Source: Thiotrichales bacterium (GTDB taxonomy: Bacteria > Pseudomonadota > Gammaproteobacteria > Beggiatoales > Beggiatoaceae). Taken from it: DNA of 64,000 bases. Every line of letters starts with the position of its first letter. Position 1 is the stretch's first letter. The stretch spans positions 124,433 through 188,432 of the forward strand of contig JADGDE010000002.1 in assembly GCA_016745035.1 (NCBI GenBank). The letters run 5' to 3'. Of the stretch, positions 34,223 through 42,717 are shown piece by piece. The notes beneath the pieces are model-generated. The model was given only the letters and a program-made list of their open reading frames with translations, did not search any database and was not told the origin of the DNA. The position numbers and the translations under genes were made by a program.

Positions 34223-35463
34223 TGTTAAAACGACCGTCAACATTTCTTGGGCAGCGCGCCAAGCAGCATTTGCTTTGGCATCGGGATAAGCTGCTGCGTT
34301 TAGGCACAGAGCAAAGCGCCCGTATAGATAAGGAAGACGCAACGTGGATAGTCGCACTGGCTAACACCGCTGCCGCCTTGCTTGCCGAAGAAAAAAATAA
34401 GACGGTCGCTTTATATTTACCCGGGCAATATTTTATCGGTAATCGCTTGAGTTTACCGGGCGTAGCGGTTGATCAGTTGGAAAGCGCCATTCAATTACAA
34501 CTGGATAATATTTTGCCCGGACAAGAGCAGGATTTATTGGCGAAAACTGCCTTGCAGCTTGAACCCGAGGGGCAATATCAACTGGTTTGTTTTGCTACCA
34601 GCATGGCGAATGCCTTACATGAAGCCTTTAGCGAGCAGGGCTTGCAATTGCAATTTATTCTGCCAAGGACTTTATTAGCCATTGAAAAAGCCAATAGTTA
34701 TCGACAAGTTTTAGATCAAGATGAGCAAGGGCAAAGCCTGTTGCAATGGCAACAAGGACGTGTTCTGCGTTGGGCTTACATTAACAATGCGGATTTATCT
34801 GATCCTGATTTTGCCCAAGAATGGCAAGACTTGCAAAACCAAGATGAAGATTGCGAACACATCTCTGTGCGACAAATTGCCGATTGGCAAGCCTATAAAC
34901 CGGCTCATGCTTCGGCGTTGAAATACAGTTTTGTCCCACCAACTGCACTGGATCAACGGGCCGCGAAAAAAAGCCGTAGCAAACGCATTGGGTTATTGAG
35001 TTTGTTAGGCATCTTGACCTTTTTAGTCTTGCTGGCACTGGTTTGGTTCAATCGTTATGAGACCAATATCGAAAAAGATTTGCTTAAATTCAAACAAGCG
35101 ACCAAAGAAATTCGTCAATTACGCGATGAGACCTTTGCCATTGAAGAGCGGCTCGCTGCCATCGACCATTTTCCCGACCAACACATTGAGCGCTTATTAT
35201 TAGACTTAAATAAACTGATTCCCAAAGACAGTTGGTTAATTCAATTTAATATCAAAAAAGGCGTGCTGACCTTGGAAGGTCATAGCCCTAATCCAACGGA
35301 ACTATTAAATAAACTGGCTGAAAACCCCGACTTTAGCCAAGTGGCGTTTCATAAACCCATCAGTAGTGGCGTAGGCGGTGTTGATCGCTTTGGCATCAGC
35401 TTGACCTTGAAAAATGTTGATGTTGAGGGCTATGTGCAAACTTATTACACTCAAGGGGAATAG
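34222..35463 (+). CDS. GspL/PilN-like inner-membrane protein
   Basis: 413 residues. The N-terminal ~250 residues are cytosolic and resemble the actin-like GspL/PilM fold (VALYLPGQYFIGNRLSLPGV, then AIQLQLDNIL, the LE-rich segment that follows the LPxxR-like strand). One membrane segment lies at about 256-274 (IGLLSLLGILTFLVLLALVWF), followed by a coiled coil and a ferredoxin-like PilN domain (LLLDLNKLIPKDSWLIQF, GVLTLEGHSPN). This is the layout of GspL of type II secretion, which docks the GspE ATPase. It overlaps lpdA by one base and is followed by a GspM-like gene, but no gspC-K genes are here. The pair is orphan or belongs to a dispersed system. Confidence 0.75.
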   Translation: MLKRPSTFLGQRAKQHLLWHRDKLLRLGTEQSARIDKEDATWIVALANTAAALLAEEKNKTVALYLPGQYFIGNRLSLPGVAVDQLESAIQLQLDNILPGQEQDLLAKTALQLEPEGQYQLVCFATSMANALHEAFSEQGLQLQFILPRTLLAIEKANSYRQVLDQDEQGQSLLQWQQGRVLRWAYINNADLSDPDFAQEWQDLQNQDEDCEHISVRQIADWQAYKPAHASALKYSFVPPTALDQRAAKKSRSKRIGLLSLLGILTFLVLLALVWFNRYETNIEKDLLKFKQATKEIRQLRDETFAIEERLAAIDHFPDQHIERLLLDLNKLIPKDSWLIQFNIKKGVLTLEGHSPNPTELLNKLAENPDFSQVAFHKPISSGVGGVDRFGISLTLKNVDVEGYVQTYYTQGE

Positions 35464-35465
35464 CC

Positions 35466-36029
35466 ATGAATGAAAGAGAAAAGCGTGGCCTCATCTTTGT
35501 ATTGCTGATGTTTGGGGTTTATTTTGTCCCCTTTATGATTTATCCCGCCGTCAGCCAGTGGGTAGAATCCACCTATGACAATGTTCAACAACGCAAAGCC
35601 CAAGTTAAACGGCTACAGCGTTTGATTGGTAAAGACCAAGAATGGCGGCAAGAACATACGCGCATAAAAGAACGTGAACAAACTGTTGAGGCGGCTTTAT
35701 TGCCGGGCAATTCTCAGAATTTAATTGCCACCTATTTACAAGATAGCTTGCGCACCGAGGCAGGCAAAGCCAAACTCAAAATTCGCTCTTTGGAAATTGC
35801 CGAATTTAGTCAATTGCGCCACTGGTTGCTGGTTTCGCAAAGCTTACGTTTTCAAGCCAGTTCACAACAATTATATGATTTTACCAGTGCCTTGAATGCG
35901 CACCCGACTTTGTTTAAGGTGGTGATACTCAATGTCCAAGTCGGGCGTAAAAACCAGCTTGAGGGCAGTTTAACCGTCACTGGCATCAGCCATGTGATTA
36001 TTGAACCGCAAGCAGACGATGCATCTTAA
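35466..36029 (+). CDS. GspM/PilO-like inner-membrane protein
   Basis: 187 residues: an N-terminal membrane segment (about 8-28, GLIFVLLMFGVYFVPFMIYP), a coiled coil (VQQRKAQVKRLQRLIG to about 75) and a ferredoxin-like periplasmic domain (SQSLRFQASSQQLYDFTSAL, VVILNVQVGRKNQLEGSLTV). This matches GspM of type II secretion or PilO of type IV pili, which pair with GspL or PilN. It starts two bases after the GspL-like gene, which supports the pairing. The exact machine cannot be named without its partners. Confidence 0.75.
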   Translation: MNEREKRGLIFVLLMFGVYFVPFMIYPAVSQWVESTYDNVQQRKAQVKRLQRLIGKDQEWRQEHTRIKEREQTVEAALLPGNSQNLIATYLQDSLRTEAGKAKLKIRSLEIAEFSQLRHWLLVSQSLRFQASSQQLYDFTSALNAHPTLFKVVILNVQVGRKNQLEGSLTVTGISHVIIEPQADDAS

Positions 36030-36044
36030 CGGCTAAATCTCATT

Positions 36045-36311
36045 ATGCAGGTAAAGCGAAAAAACGATACATGTGTAAGCACATTATGCTTGAGTCTGGC
36101 TTTATTTTGGGGCTGTGTGATACCTGCACAGTCACAAGGTGTCTGTCAGCAAGCGCTCGAGGAACAGCAGCGTTTACGGCTAGAGAATCAAGCACTACAA
36201 CAACAAGTGCAAGAAACCTCGGCACAGGTACAGGCTTTACAGCAACAACTGAAACAATTAAGCCAATTGCAACAACAATGGCTAGATTATTGGCAACAAC
36301 TCGAACCTTAG
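36045..36311 (+). CDS. Small exported coiled-coil protein (88 aa)
   Basis: Not recognised. It has a basic N-terminus, a hydrophobic stretch (STLCLSLALFWGCVIPAQSQ) that looks like a signal peptide, then a Gln/Leu-rich coiled coil with heptads (LRLENQALQQQVQETSAQV). Other frames are also open here because of the low-complexity CAA-rich DNA; this frame is preferred for its signal peptide and its spacing to the GspM-like gene (15 bases) and the next gene. It may be a periplasmic structural partner of the GspL/M-like pair. Confidence 0.6.
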   Translation: MQVKRKNDTCVSTLCLSLALFWGCVIPAQSQGVCQQALEEQQRLRLENQALQQQVQETSAQVQALQQQLKQLSQLQQQWLDYWQQLEP

Positions 36312-36321
36312 TCGCTTGAAT

Positions 36322-36648
36322 ATGGTCAAACTTCCAGAAAAATGGCAACAATCACAAAAAAGGCTACGTGCTGTCCAACTTGCCTTTGAATTTAACCAAA
36401 AAGTCACCGAACCGATTCGCCAGTGTGCCAGTGATAATGGTCTCAGTTCCTCGGATCAAATTCGTCAAATCATCGGACTCAGTACCAAAAAACCCAAACG
36501 CCCGCGCTTGACTGTGTCTTTATCTGCGGACGATTATCAGCAACTGGCTGAGCGCTATCAACTCGATGTCGAGGATAAAGCTGGCATTCGTGCCGCCATT
36601 TCCGCCGAAATCACCGCCTATGCTAAACAATATCAGGATGAAAGTTAA
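36322..36648 (+). CDS. Hypothetical protein (108 aa)
   Basis: Not recognised. The protein is soluble, rich in basic residues and Gln. It has a central predicted helix-turn region (IRQCASDNGLSSSDQIRQIIGL) and a second one starting LTVSLSADDYQQLAERY; the latter looks like a ribbon-helix-helix-type strand and helix, so DNA binding is possible but unproven. ATG 36322 is used; an in-frame TTG at 36316 also exists. Its stop overlaps the next start by one base, so it is in the same operon. Confidence 0.65.
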   Translation: MVKLPEKWQQSQKRLRAVQLAFEFNQKVTEPIRQCASDNGLSSSDQIRQIIGLSTKKPKRPRLTVSLSADDYQQLAERYQLDVEDKAGIRAAISAEITAYAKQYQDES

Positions 36649-36866
36649 TGGATGCCAAGCTCGATAAACTGCTCAAGATGGTCGGCTTTTTTAAATGGGC
36701 AATGGAAAATAAAATCCCGGCTTTGATTCTGGTCGTGGCGGTGTTTGCACTGCTTTACTGGTTAGTCGGTGGTATTATTTGGTTTTTTATTGAACTCGTT
36801 ATCCACATGGTACTGGTGTTGGCATTGCTGGTTTTCTTGAAGAAAAAAGGCTTTTTTGAGTCTTAG
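36648..36866 (+). CDS. Small membrane protein (72 aa)
   Basis: Not recognised. Two hydrophobic segments (about 20-45 and 48-62), with a cytosolic start MDAKLDKLLKMVGFFKW and a basic end LKKKGFFES. It is translationally coupled to the gene before it and lies two bases before sanA. The first segment runs ALILVVAVFALLYWLVGGII. Function unknown. Confidence 0.7.
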   Translation: MDAKLDKLLKMVGFFKWAMENKIPALILVVAVFALLYWLVGGIIWFFIELVIHMVLVLALLVFLKKKGFFES

Positions 36867-36868
36867 CT

Positions 36869-37546
36869 ATGTCTAACTTGACTAAGCTTTGGCAATCAGC
36901 ATGGCTGCAAAAGTGGGGTTTACGGCGTTTATTGCCACTTTTGATAGTCTGTTTAGCCTTGCTGATACTCTGGGTTGACCAACAAATTGCCAGCGGTGGC
37001 GAAGTCTATAGCGATATAAATCATATCTCGCCCAAACCCGTTGCCTTGGTATTAGGGACTAAACCCCGACCTGCAAAGCATAAAAATTCCTATTACTGGA
37101 AACGCCTCGAAGGTGCAGCAGCTTTGTTTTTGGCTGGCAAAGTCAGGGCTTTAATTGTCAGCGGTGATAATGGCCGCGTTAGTTACAACGAGCCGGATCA
37201 AATGAAAGCTGATTTAATCACTCTCGGCGTGCCTGCGGACTATATTCATTGTGATTACGCTGGCTTTGACACCTTGGATTCGGTACAACGCTTAGATAAA
37301 GTTTTTCAGCAGCGCAGCTATATCGTCGTCTCTCAAGATTTTCATGTGCGCCGAGCCTTATATATTGCCGCAGGCTTTGGGCATGATGCCAGTGGTTTTG
37401 CCGTTGCGATGCCCAGCGGATATAGAGGGTTACGCCTACGCTTGCGCGAGGTTTTAGCAAGATTTAAAGCGTTTTTAGAAGTGTATGTTTTTCACAGCCA
37501 AGCGAAATTTTTAGGCAGGCTTGAACCAGTTCGATTATGTTGTTAA
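36869..37546 (+). CDS. sanA: SanA/ElyC-type DUF218 inner-membrane protein
   Basis: 225 residues with an N-terminal membrane anchor (RLLPLLIVCLALLILWVDQ) and a periplasmic DUF218 domain. SanA-specific stretches are seen: ALVLGTKPR, GKVRALIVSGDN, SYNEPDQMKADL, DYAGFDTLDSVQR and the end VFHSQAKFLG. In E. coli SanA affects envelope permeability to vancomycin at high temperature; the biochemical role is unknown. It ends the lpdA-started gene series; a dispersed repeat follows. Confidence 0.9.
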   Translation: MSNLTKLWQSAWLQKWGLRRLLPLLIVCLALLILWVDQQIASGGEVYSDINHISPKPVALVLGTKPRPAKHKNSYYWKRLEGAAALFLAGKVRALIVSGDNGRVSYNEPDQMKADLITLGVPADYIHCDYAGFDTLDSVQRLDKVFQQRSYIVVSQDFHVRRALYIAAGFGHDASGFAVAMPSGYRGLRLRLREVLARFKAFLEVYVFHSQAKFLGRLEPVRLCC

Positions 37547-37556
37547 TGGTCAATTA

Positions 37557-37722
37557 AAAACGGATGTGACGTACTTATCGTTTTTTGCCTCATTCTTCAA
37601 GTTTTTCACCTGCATAGTGCAGCTTAGTTGTGCAGCAATGGCGATTTTTTAGCTTAGCAAGCCAAAAAGATGCCTTTGCGTAACATCCGTTAAAAAGAAC
37701 TCTTTGCCTAACATCCGTTAGC
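37557..37722 (+). mobile_element. Interspersed MITE-like repeat, copy E with an extra right end
   Basis: Inverted ends AACGGATGT (37557 region) and ACATCCGTT (ending about 37691). The centre has TTTTTCACCTGCATAGTG and a hairpin-like TTTTTTAGCTTAGCAAGCCAAAAAG. A second partial right end (TTTGCCTAACATCCGTTAGC) follows to about 37722. It separates sanA from the receptor-channel operon. The rest of the gap (37723-37800) should hold that operon's promoter. Confidence 0.8.
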
Positions 37723-37800
37723 ACCTATAATGGGGCAGAAATTTTAACCACATTCTAGTGCAAACCCAATATTTACACACCCGATTCAAGCATTGCTTAC

Positions 37801-39495
37801 ATGAACATATCCTTACATTTTATTTGCTTCAATCGCCCATCTCGACTTTTTTGGTTTTTACCGCTGTTATTTATTCTCGCAGCTTGTTCTTTTGATGATG
37901 AACAAGGTCATAACTATAACTCAACAACCAAAGAAAAAAGTTTTGCCAATCCTGGCTTTTTGCGTTTACCACTAGAGGGTATTTCCACCATTGACCCAGG
38001 ACTTGCCCAGTTTAATGATGCTATCGAAGTGGTTGAGCAATTATTTTTGGGTTTAACCGACTTTGACCCCAAATCTTATGCCGTGATCCCTGAGCTAGCA
38101 ACCCATTGGCACGTCAGTGATGACGGACTGACATACAAATTCTTTTTACGCAAAGATGTGGCATGGACAGATGGAAAAGTGGTCTTTGCTAAAGATGTGG
38201 TTTGGGCAATTAAACGTAACTTAAAAGCCCAAACGGCCGCCCCTAATGTCAGCATGTTATTTCCATTAAAAAATGCTGAAGCCCTACATAAAGGGGATGA
38301 AAAAGATTGGTCTACACTGGGTGTGCGTGCCCTTGATGAATTTACCTTAGAATTTAAACTCAATTCCCCCATTGCCTATTTTCCTGCGTTAGCGGGTTTA
38401 CCCATTTATCGCCCCCTTCCCCATCATGTGATTGAGGAATATCCAGAAACTTGGCTGGATATGGGTAGATTACAAACCAATGGGAGTTATCGGGTTGAGG
38501 AATGGAAAAAAGGTCAACAATTAGAATTGCGTAAAAACCCCTATTATTTTGATGAGGATAAAGTCCGTATTGATAAGGTGGTTTATTATATTGTCCCAGA
38601 AAGTTCACTGGGTTTTGCTATGTATCGCAATAATGAATTGGATGTCCTTGGGGAGGTGTATTTACGGATTCCACCAGCGGAGAAAAGTGGTATTAACAAC
38701 GATCCTAAATTGCGCCGTGAGCATATAAGCCAACCTAATTTTTGTACCGAAATTTATGGTATCAATACCCGTATTCCACCGACAGATAATCACCTCGTAC
38801 GCAAAGCCTTGGTGATGGCGGTGAATAAACAATTGCTGATTAATTTTGTTATCAAAGGCGAACACCTGCCAGCGACAACGTTTACTCGTCCACCGATTTT
38901 CGGTTCAGTGGACCCGGACAAAAAGGTGGGCTTAGCTTTTAATCCTGACAAAGCACGGGCTTTGCTAATTGAGGCGGGGTATGCACAAACAGAAGATTTC
39001 CCCACATTAACCTTGGTACACAATAAATCCGAAACGCATAAATCGATTGCTATCGGTCTAAAAACCATGTGGGAGCATTATCTGAATATTGATGTGAAAG
39101 TGCTGGCGCTGGATTTTGATAACTATGTCGATACCCTGTACGAGCCTAAAGACACCCACTTATTCCGTATAGGTTGGTGTGCAGATTATCCTGATGCCAA
39201 CAATTGGCTCTTTGATGCGTTTCACCCCGAAAAATCTCCCAATTTTGTCGGCTGGAAAAGTGATACCTTTTCTCAACAGGTTGAGTTAGCCCAACGCACC
39301 ACGGATATTGCTGCCCGTGTGAACTTATATGAGCAAGCGGAGAAAATCTTAAACGAAGAACAAACCGTCTTATTACCGGTTTATTTTGCCAGTGCCGATT
39401 ATTTGGTCAAACCTTGGGTCAAAGATTGGTATAGCATGGCTTTTGGTGGACAACAGATTCGCCATTGGTCGTTAGACGTGTTAGCCAGCCAATGA
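37801..39495 (+). CDS. Solute-binding lipoprotein, OppA/DppA type (SBP family 5)
   Basis: 564 residues. It is a lipoprotein with signal FWFLPLLFILAACS (lipobox LAAC, Cys29). The mature domain has the family 5 signature: ISTIDPGLAQFNDAIEVVEQLFLGLTDF-like N-lobe, YKFFLRKDVAWTDGKVVFAKDVVWAIKR, NPYYFDEDKVRIDKVVYYIV and FRIGWCADYPDANNWLFDAF. Relatives bind oligopeptides, dipeptides or other small ligands for ABC import. Here no permease or ATPase gene is adjacent. Its stop overlaps the start of a gene for a periplasmic-binding/ion-channel fusion (ATGA). I infer a ligand-delivery or sensing role linked to that channel. It is the first gene of a four-gene operon. Confidence 0.92.
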   Translation: MNISLHFICFNRPSRLFWFLPLLFILAACSFDDEQGHNYNSTTKEKSFANPGFLRLPLEGISTIDPGLAQFNDAIEVVEQLFLGLTDFDPKSYAVIPELATHWHVSDDGLTYKFFLRKDVAWTDGKVVFAKDVVWAIKRNLKAQTAAPNVSMLFPLKNAEALHKGDEKDWSTLGVRALDEFTLEFKLNSPIAYFPALAGLPIYRPLPHHVIEEYPETWLDMGRLQTNGSYRVEEWKKGQQLELRKNPYYFDEDKVRIDKVVYYIVPESSLGFAMYRNNELDVLGEVYLRIPPAEKSGINNDPKLRREHISQPNFCTEIYGINTRIPPTDNHLVRKALVMAVNKQLLINFVIKGEHLPATTFTRPPIFGSVDPDKKVGLAFNPDKARALLIEAGYAQTEDFPTLTLVHNKSETHKSIAIGLKTMWEHYLNIDVKVLALDFDNYVDTLYEPKDTHLFRIGWCADYPDANNWLFDAFHPEKSPNFVGWKSDTFSQQVELAQRTTDIAARVNLYEQAEKILNEEQTVLLPVYFASADYLVKPWVKDWYSMAFGGQQIRHWSLDVLASQ

Positions 39496-41828
39496 AAATT
39501 AACTTCCCCACCAAATTACGCCTAGGATTACGTCAACACAAACGGCGCTATAAAACTTATCATTATTGGTCGTTATTATTTATTACTTTCAGCATGATAG
39601 TTGCTGTCAGTGCGTTATATTGGCTTAAACCACAGCCGATTTATTTTGCCCTTGTAGGGCCAATGACAGGCAATAATGCCGTATCTGGACAAGCCATGAC
39701 GGAGTCAGTGGAACTCTATATCGATATACTTAATCAACAGCGAGGCTTTTTGGATCGTAAACTGGCTTTAAAAATTTTTGATGATAGAAGCAATGCTGCC
39801 TTAGCTAAGATTCATGCAAAAACCATTGTTGATGATCCCAGTATTGTTGGCGTGTTAGGGCATTATGACAGCAGAACATCACTGGCAGCATCCTCTATTT
39901 ATGAAGAATTTGGTATGCCTGTGATTACAAGCAGTGCAACCAGTGATGAGTTGACCAAGAATAATCCTTGGTATTTTCGCACAACTTTTAGTAATCATGA
40001 TCAAGCCGCTTTGATGGCTAATTATGTTTATAAAGTTCTCAACCACCATAAAGCTTCTGTGGTCTTAAGCAAAGAGGCTTTTGGAGAACAGCTTGGGCAA
40101 TCGTTTATTAAAACGGCACGTGATATTGGGCTTGAAATTCAACATGTGTGGGAGATCGAAGCGGATTTAAGTAACTTGGCAACTATACGTGATGAAATTG
40201 TTGACTTGTATGCTGATGAGAAAAATAAAGACAAGGCGGATGTACTTTATCTTGCCACACGTAGTGCTGAATCTTTAGAACTCATTGTCGCTTTACGAGA
40301 TCATAGCAAAGGCTTGACCTTGGTTGGTTCAGATGCAATTACCAGCCCTGATTTTACCGAAAAGCTAAAACAGTATCCGCAAGAACGCAGTCGTCCTGGC
40401 TATTATACCGAAGACATTTATGTCACCCCGCCATTTCTCAATGATATTGCTGGTCTCAAGGCGCAGCAATTTCAATTACAATATGAAGAAACCTATCAAC
40501 ATCCCCCTTCAACCACCGCGTTTAGTTATTATGATGCGATTTTAACTTTTACTGAGGCATTAAAACGTAGTCATATCAATGATTCTGAGTCTATTGTCGA
40601 GCAGCGTCAACAATTACGCCAAGCCTTATGGGATATTGCTGGCTTTAGTTCCGCAGTTGAGGCATCCATGGGGAGTTTATATTTTGATAATAACGGCAAT
40701 GTGGTCAATATTGTTCCGGTCGGACGTTATCGTAATGGACATATCATTCCGGCTTTAGAACAGTTTCAACCTTTGCATGATTTTAGTGCCATTGATGATG
40801 TCTTAGGTGCAGCACTTAGCGATCAAATCATTAACGTTAATAAAAAATTTATGCATCGTACCCAAGTGGTCTACACCGGGATAGATTTTATTGAAATCCG
40901 GGAATTGGATCTCAAAAATGGCAGTTTTGTCGCTGACTTTTACTTGTGGTTTCGTTTTAAAGATGAGTTTGATGACGATAACATTACTTTTATCAATGGG
41001 CGTAATCAAATCAAAGGGATTGGTGATCCGGTTATATCCAAACGCACCGAAAGCAGTGGTCAAACCACTAGGGCTTATCGAGTTAAAGGTAAATTTAAGA
41101 TGAATTTTGACTTTAGTGCCTACCCTTTAGATAGACAATCATTAAGCATTCGTTTTCGCCACAAAAATAAAACCCGTGAACACATCATTTATGTCACTGA
41201 TAAAATCGGGATGCTCGGTACAGAAACAGACTTAATCTATAAATTTGATCGCCAAGAGAGCTTTCAAGTGAGTGGTTGGGTTGTTAATGAGTTTTTAGTT
41301 TTTCAAAATTTTCAAAAAACCACCTCAACCTTGGGGCTACCAGAGCGGTTTAATAATATTCAACAAATTGCTTATTCACAATTTAATATCCATTTAGCCA
41401 TTGATCGCCGCGTCAGTAGCTTTGTGTTAAAAAATTTGATGCCGATGATGTTTTTAGTCGTGTTAGGTTATCTCGTGCTATTTATGCCTGACTCTTCTTT
41501 TGGCCAGCGTATTACGCTCAGCGCTAACGTGATTATTGCCACCTCTTTGTTCCATTTACGTTTTGCATCAAATATGTCGCATGTTGATTATATTGTCTTA
41601 ATTGAATATGTATTTTATGTGATTTACTTTTTATCGATGCTGACCACCATTTTGGTGATTAAAGAACACCAACTATTACAATTATGCACCGATGAACATG
41701 CAACCTTGGGCAAACGCAGAACCCGTCGTTATCAAACGCTCGCTAAGCGACTGAGGTTATTTGGGCGAGTGTTTTATCCTTTTTTCATTATTTTCGTTAT
41801 CAGTTTGTTGATTTATTTATATCGCTAA
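39492..41828 (+). CDS. Fusion of a type-1 periplasmic-binding domain with a pentameric ligand-gated ion channel (Cys-loop/Pro-loop receptor)
   Basis: 778 residues from ATG 39492. An N-terminal anchor (about 26-45) is followed by a LIVBP/Peripla_BP_6 domain (about 50-430; FALVGPMTGNNAVSGQAMTE, GVLGHYDSRTSLAAS, TAFSYYDAILTFTEAL). The rest is a full pLGIC: a beta-sandwich ligand domain (about 455-638; VYTGIDFIEIRELDLKNGSF, LWFRFKDEF, Pro-loop FDFSAYPLDRQSL without the Cys pair), then M1 with RR and Pro (DRRVSSFVLKNLMPMMF), M2 (about 671-692), the M2-M3 loop MSHVDYIVLIEYVF, M3 and a C-terminal M4 (about 757-777). The M2 stretch RITLSANVII aligns with animal receptors: R at 0', T at 2', N at 6', I at 9'. 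It should be an inner-membrane pentamer gated by a periplasmic ligand; ion choice unknown. The frame is open 27 bases upstream, but the ATGA overlap favours this start. Confidence 0.9.
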   Translation: MKINFPTKLRLGLRQHKRRYKTYHYWSLLFITFSMIVAVSALYWLKPQPIYFALVGPMTGNNAVSGQAMTESVELYIDILNQQRGFLDRKLALKIFDDRSNAALAKIHAKTIVDDPSIVGVLGHYDSRTSLAASSIYEEFGMPVITSSATSDELTKNNPWYFRTTFSNHDQAALMANYVYKVLNHHKASVVLSKEAFGEQLGQSFIKTARDIGLEIQHVWEIEADLSNLATIRDEIVDLYADEKNKDKADVLYLATRSAESLELIVALRDHSKGLTLVGSDAITSPDFTEKLKQYPQERSRPGYYTEDIYVTPPFLNDIAGLKAQQFQLQYEETYQHPPSTTAFSYYDAILTFTEALKRSHINDSESIVEQRQQLRQALWDIAGFSSAVEASMGSLYFDNNGNVVNIVPVGRYRNGHIIPALEQFQPLHDFSAIDDVLGAALSDQIINVNKKFMHRTQVVYTGIDFIEIRELDLKNGSFVADFYLWFRFKDEFDDDNITFINGRNQIKGIGDPVISKRTESSGQTTRAYRVKGKFKMNFDFSAYPLDRQSLSIRFRHKNKTREHIIYVTDKIGMLGTETDLIYKFDRQESFQVSGWVVNEFLVFQNFQKTTSTLGLPERFNNIQQIAYSQFNIHLAIDRRVSSFVLKNLMPMMFLVVLGYLVLFMPDSSFGQRITLSANVIIATSLFHLRFASNMSHVDYIVLIEYVFYVIYFLSMLTTILVIKEHQLLQLCTDEHATLGKRRTRRYQTLAKRLRLFGRVFYPFFIIFVISLLIYLYR

Positions 41829-41832
41829 AAGC

Positions 41833-42717
41833 ATGTCGGAAAATACTCCCATAGAAGCACCCAAACCATCCAAAAAAGCAAGAAAAAAAGGCTTTCGATT
41901 TTGGGCGCGTGACAAACTGCCCTACACCATCATGACCGGGCTGATCTTATCATTTTTGTTTGTATTTTTTTGGAACCGCATCGTCATTACCATCGACTCA
42001 GGGCAAGGCGGGGTGTTATACAAGCGCTTGTTTGTTGGTACGGTAACTGACTACGTTTATCCTGAGCGCGTACACCTGATTTTCCCTTGGGACAGTATGC
42101 ATATTTATAATGTACGGATTCAAACTCAGTTACACGAATTTACTGTGTTGACCAACAAAGGTTTGCCAATTCAATTAAGCTTAGCGATCCGTTTTCGCCC
42201 TGAATATGAAATGCTGGGGGTATTGCATCAACAAGTCGGTCCGGATTATGTCGAAAAAATTATCGTCCCCCAAATCGAGTCCGTATTGCGGAAAAATATC
42301 GGTCGGCTTGACCCCGAACAAGTGTATACCAATGAAGATGGGGTTTTGACCAAAATTATTCGCTTAGCCATTGAAGAAGCCGGGCGTAAATATGTCTATA
42401 TTGATGACATCATTATCCGTCATGTTGAATTACCAGCCTTAGTTAAAACCGCCATTGAAGACAAATTGGTCGAAGAGCAACAGCATCAAAAATATGTACA
42501 TATTTTATTGCGCGAGAAAGAAGAAGCTAAACGGAAAAAAATTGAAGCCGAAGGGATTCGTGAATATCAGGAGATTATCTCAGAGACCTTGAGCGAAAAC
42601 TTATTACTCTGGCAAGGGGTGCAAGCAACGCTCGATTTGGCCAAATCGGATAATGCCAAAACGGTGGTAATAGGTTCTGGCGAAAATGGACTACCCATTA
42701 TTTTAGGGGGGCAGTAA
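41833..42717 (+). CDS. SPFH/stomatin-prohibitin-like membrane protein
   Basis: 294 residues: a basic N-terminus (KPSKKARKKGFRFW), one membrane segment (about 30-52, TIMTGLILSFLFVFFW), then an SPFH domain (SGQGGVLYKRLFVGT, YPERVHLIFPWDSMHIYNVR, LPIQLSLAIRFRPE, DIIIRHVELPALVKTAIEDK) and a charged coiled coil (EEAKRKKIEAEGIREY). It is prohibitin-like and unlike HflK/HflC encoded earlier. SPFH proteins form large rings or microdomain scaffolds, and animal stomatins are known to modulate ion channels. Here the gene starts four bases after the channel gene and overlaps the next gene by one base, so a role with the channel complex is a reasonable inference. Confidence 0.88.
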   Translation: MSENTPIEAPKPSKKARKKGFRFWARDKLPYTIMTGLILSFLFVFFWNRIVITIDSGQGGVLYKRLFVGTVTDYVYPERVHLIFPWDSMHIYNVRIQTQLHEFTVLTNKGLPIQLSLAIRFRPEYEMLGVLHQQVGPDYVEKIIVPQIESVLRKNIGRLDPEQVYTNEDGVLTKIIRLAIEEAGRKYVYIDDIIIRHVELPALVKTAIEDKLVEEQQHQKYVHILLREKEEAKRKKIEAEGIREYQEIISETLSENLLLWQGVQATLDLAKSDNAKTVVIGSGENGLPIILGGQ

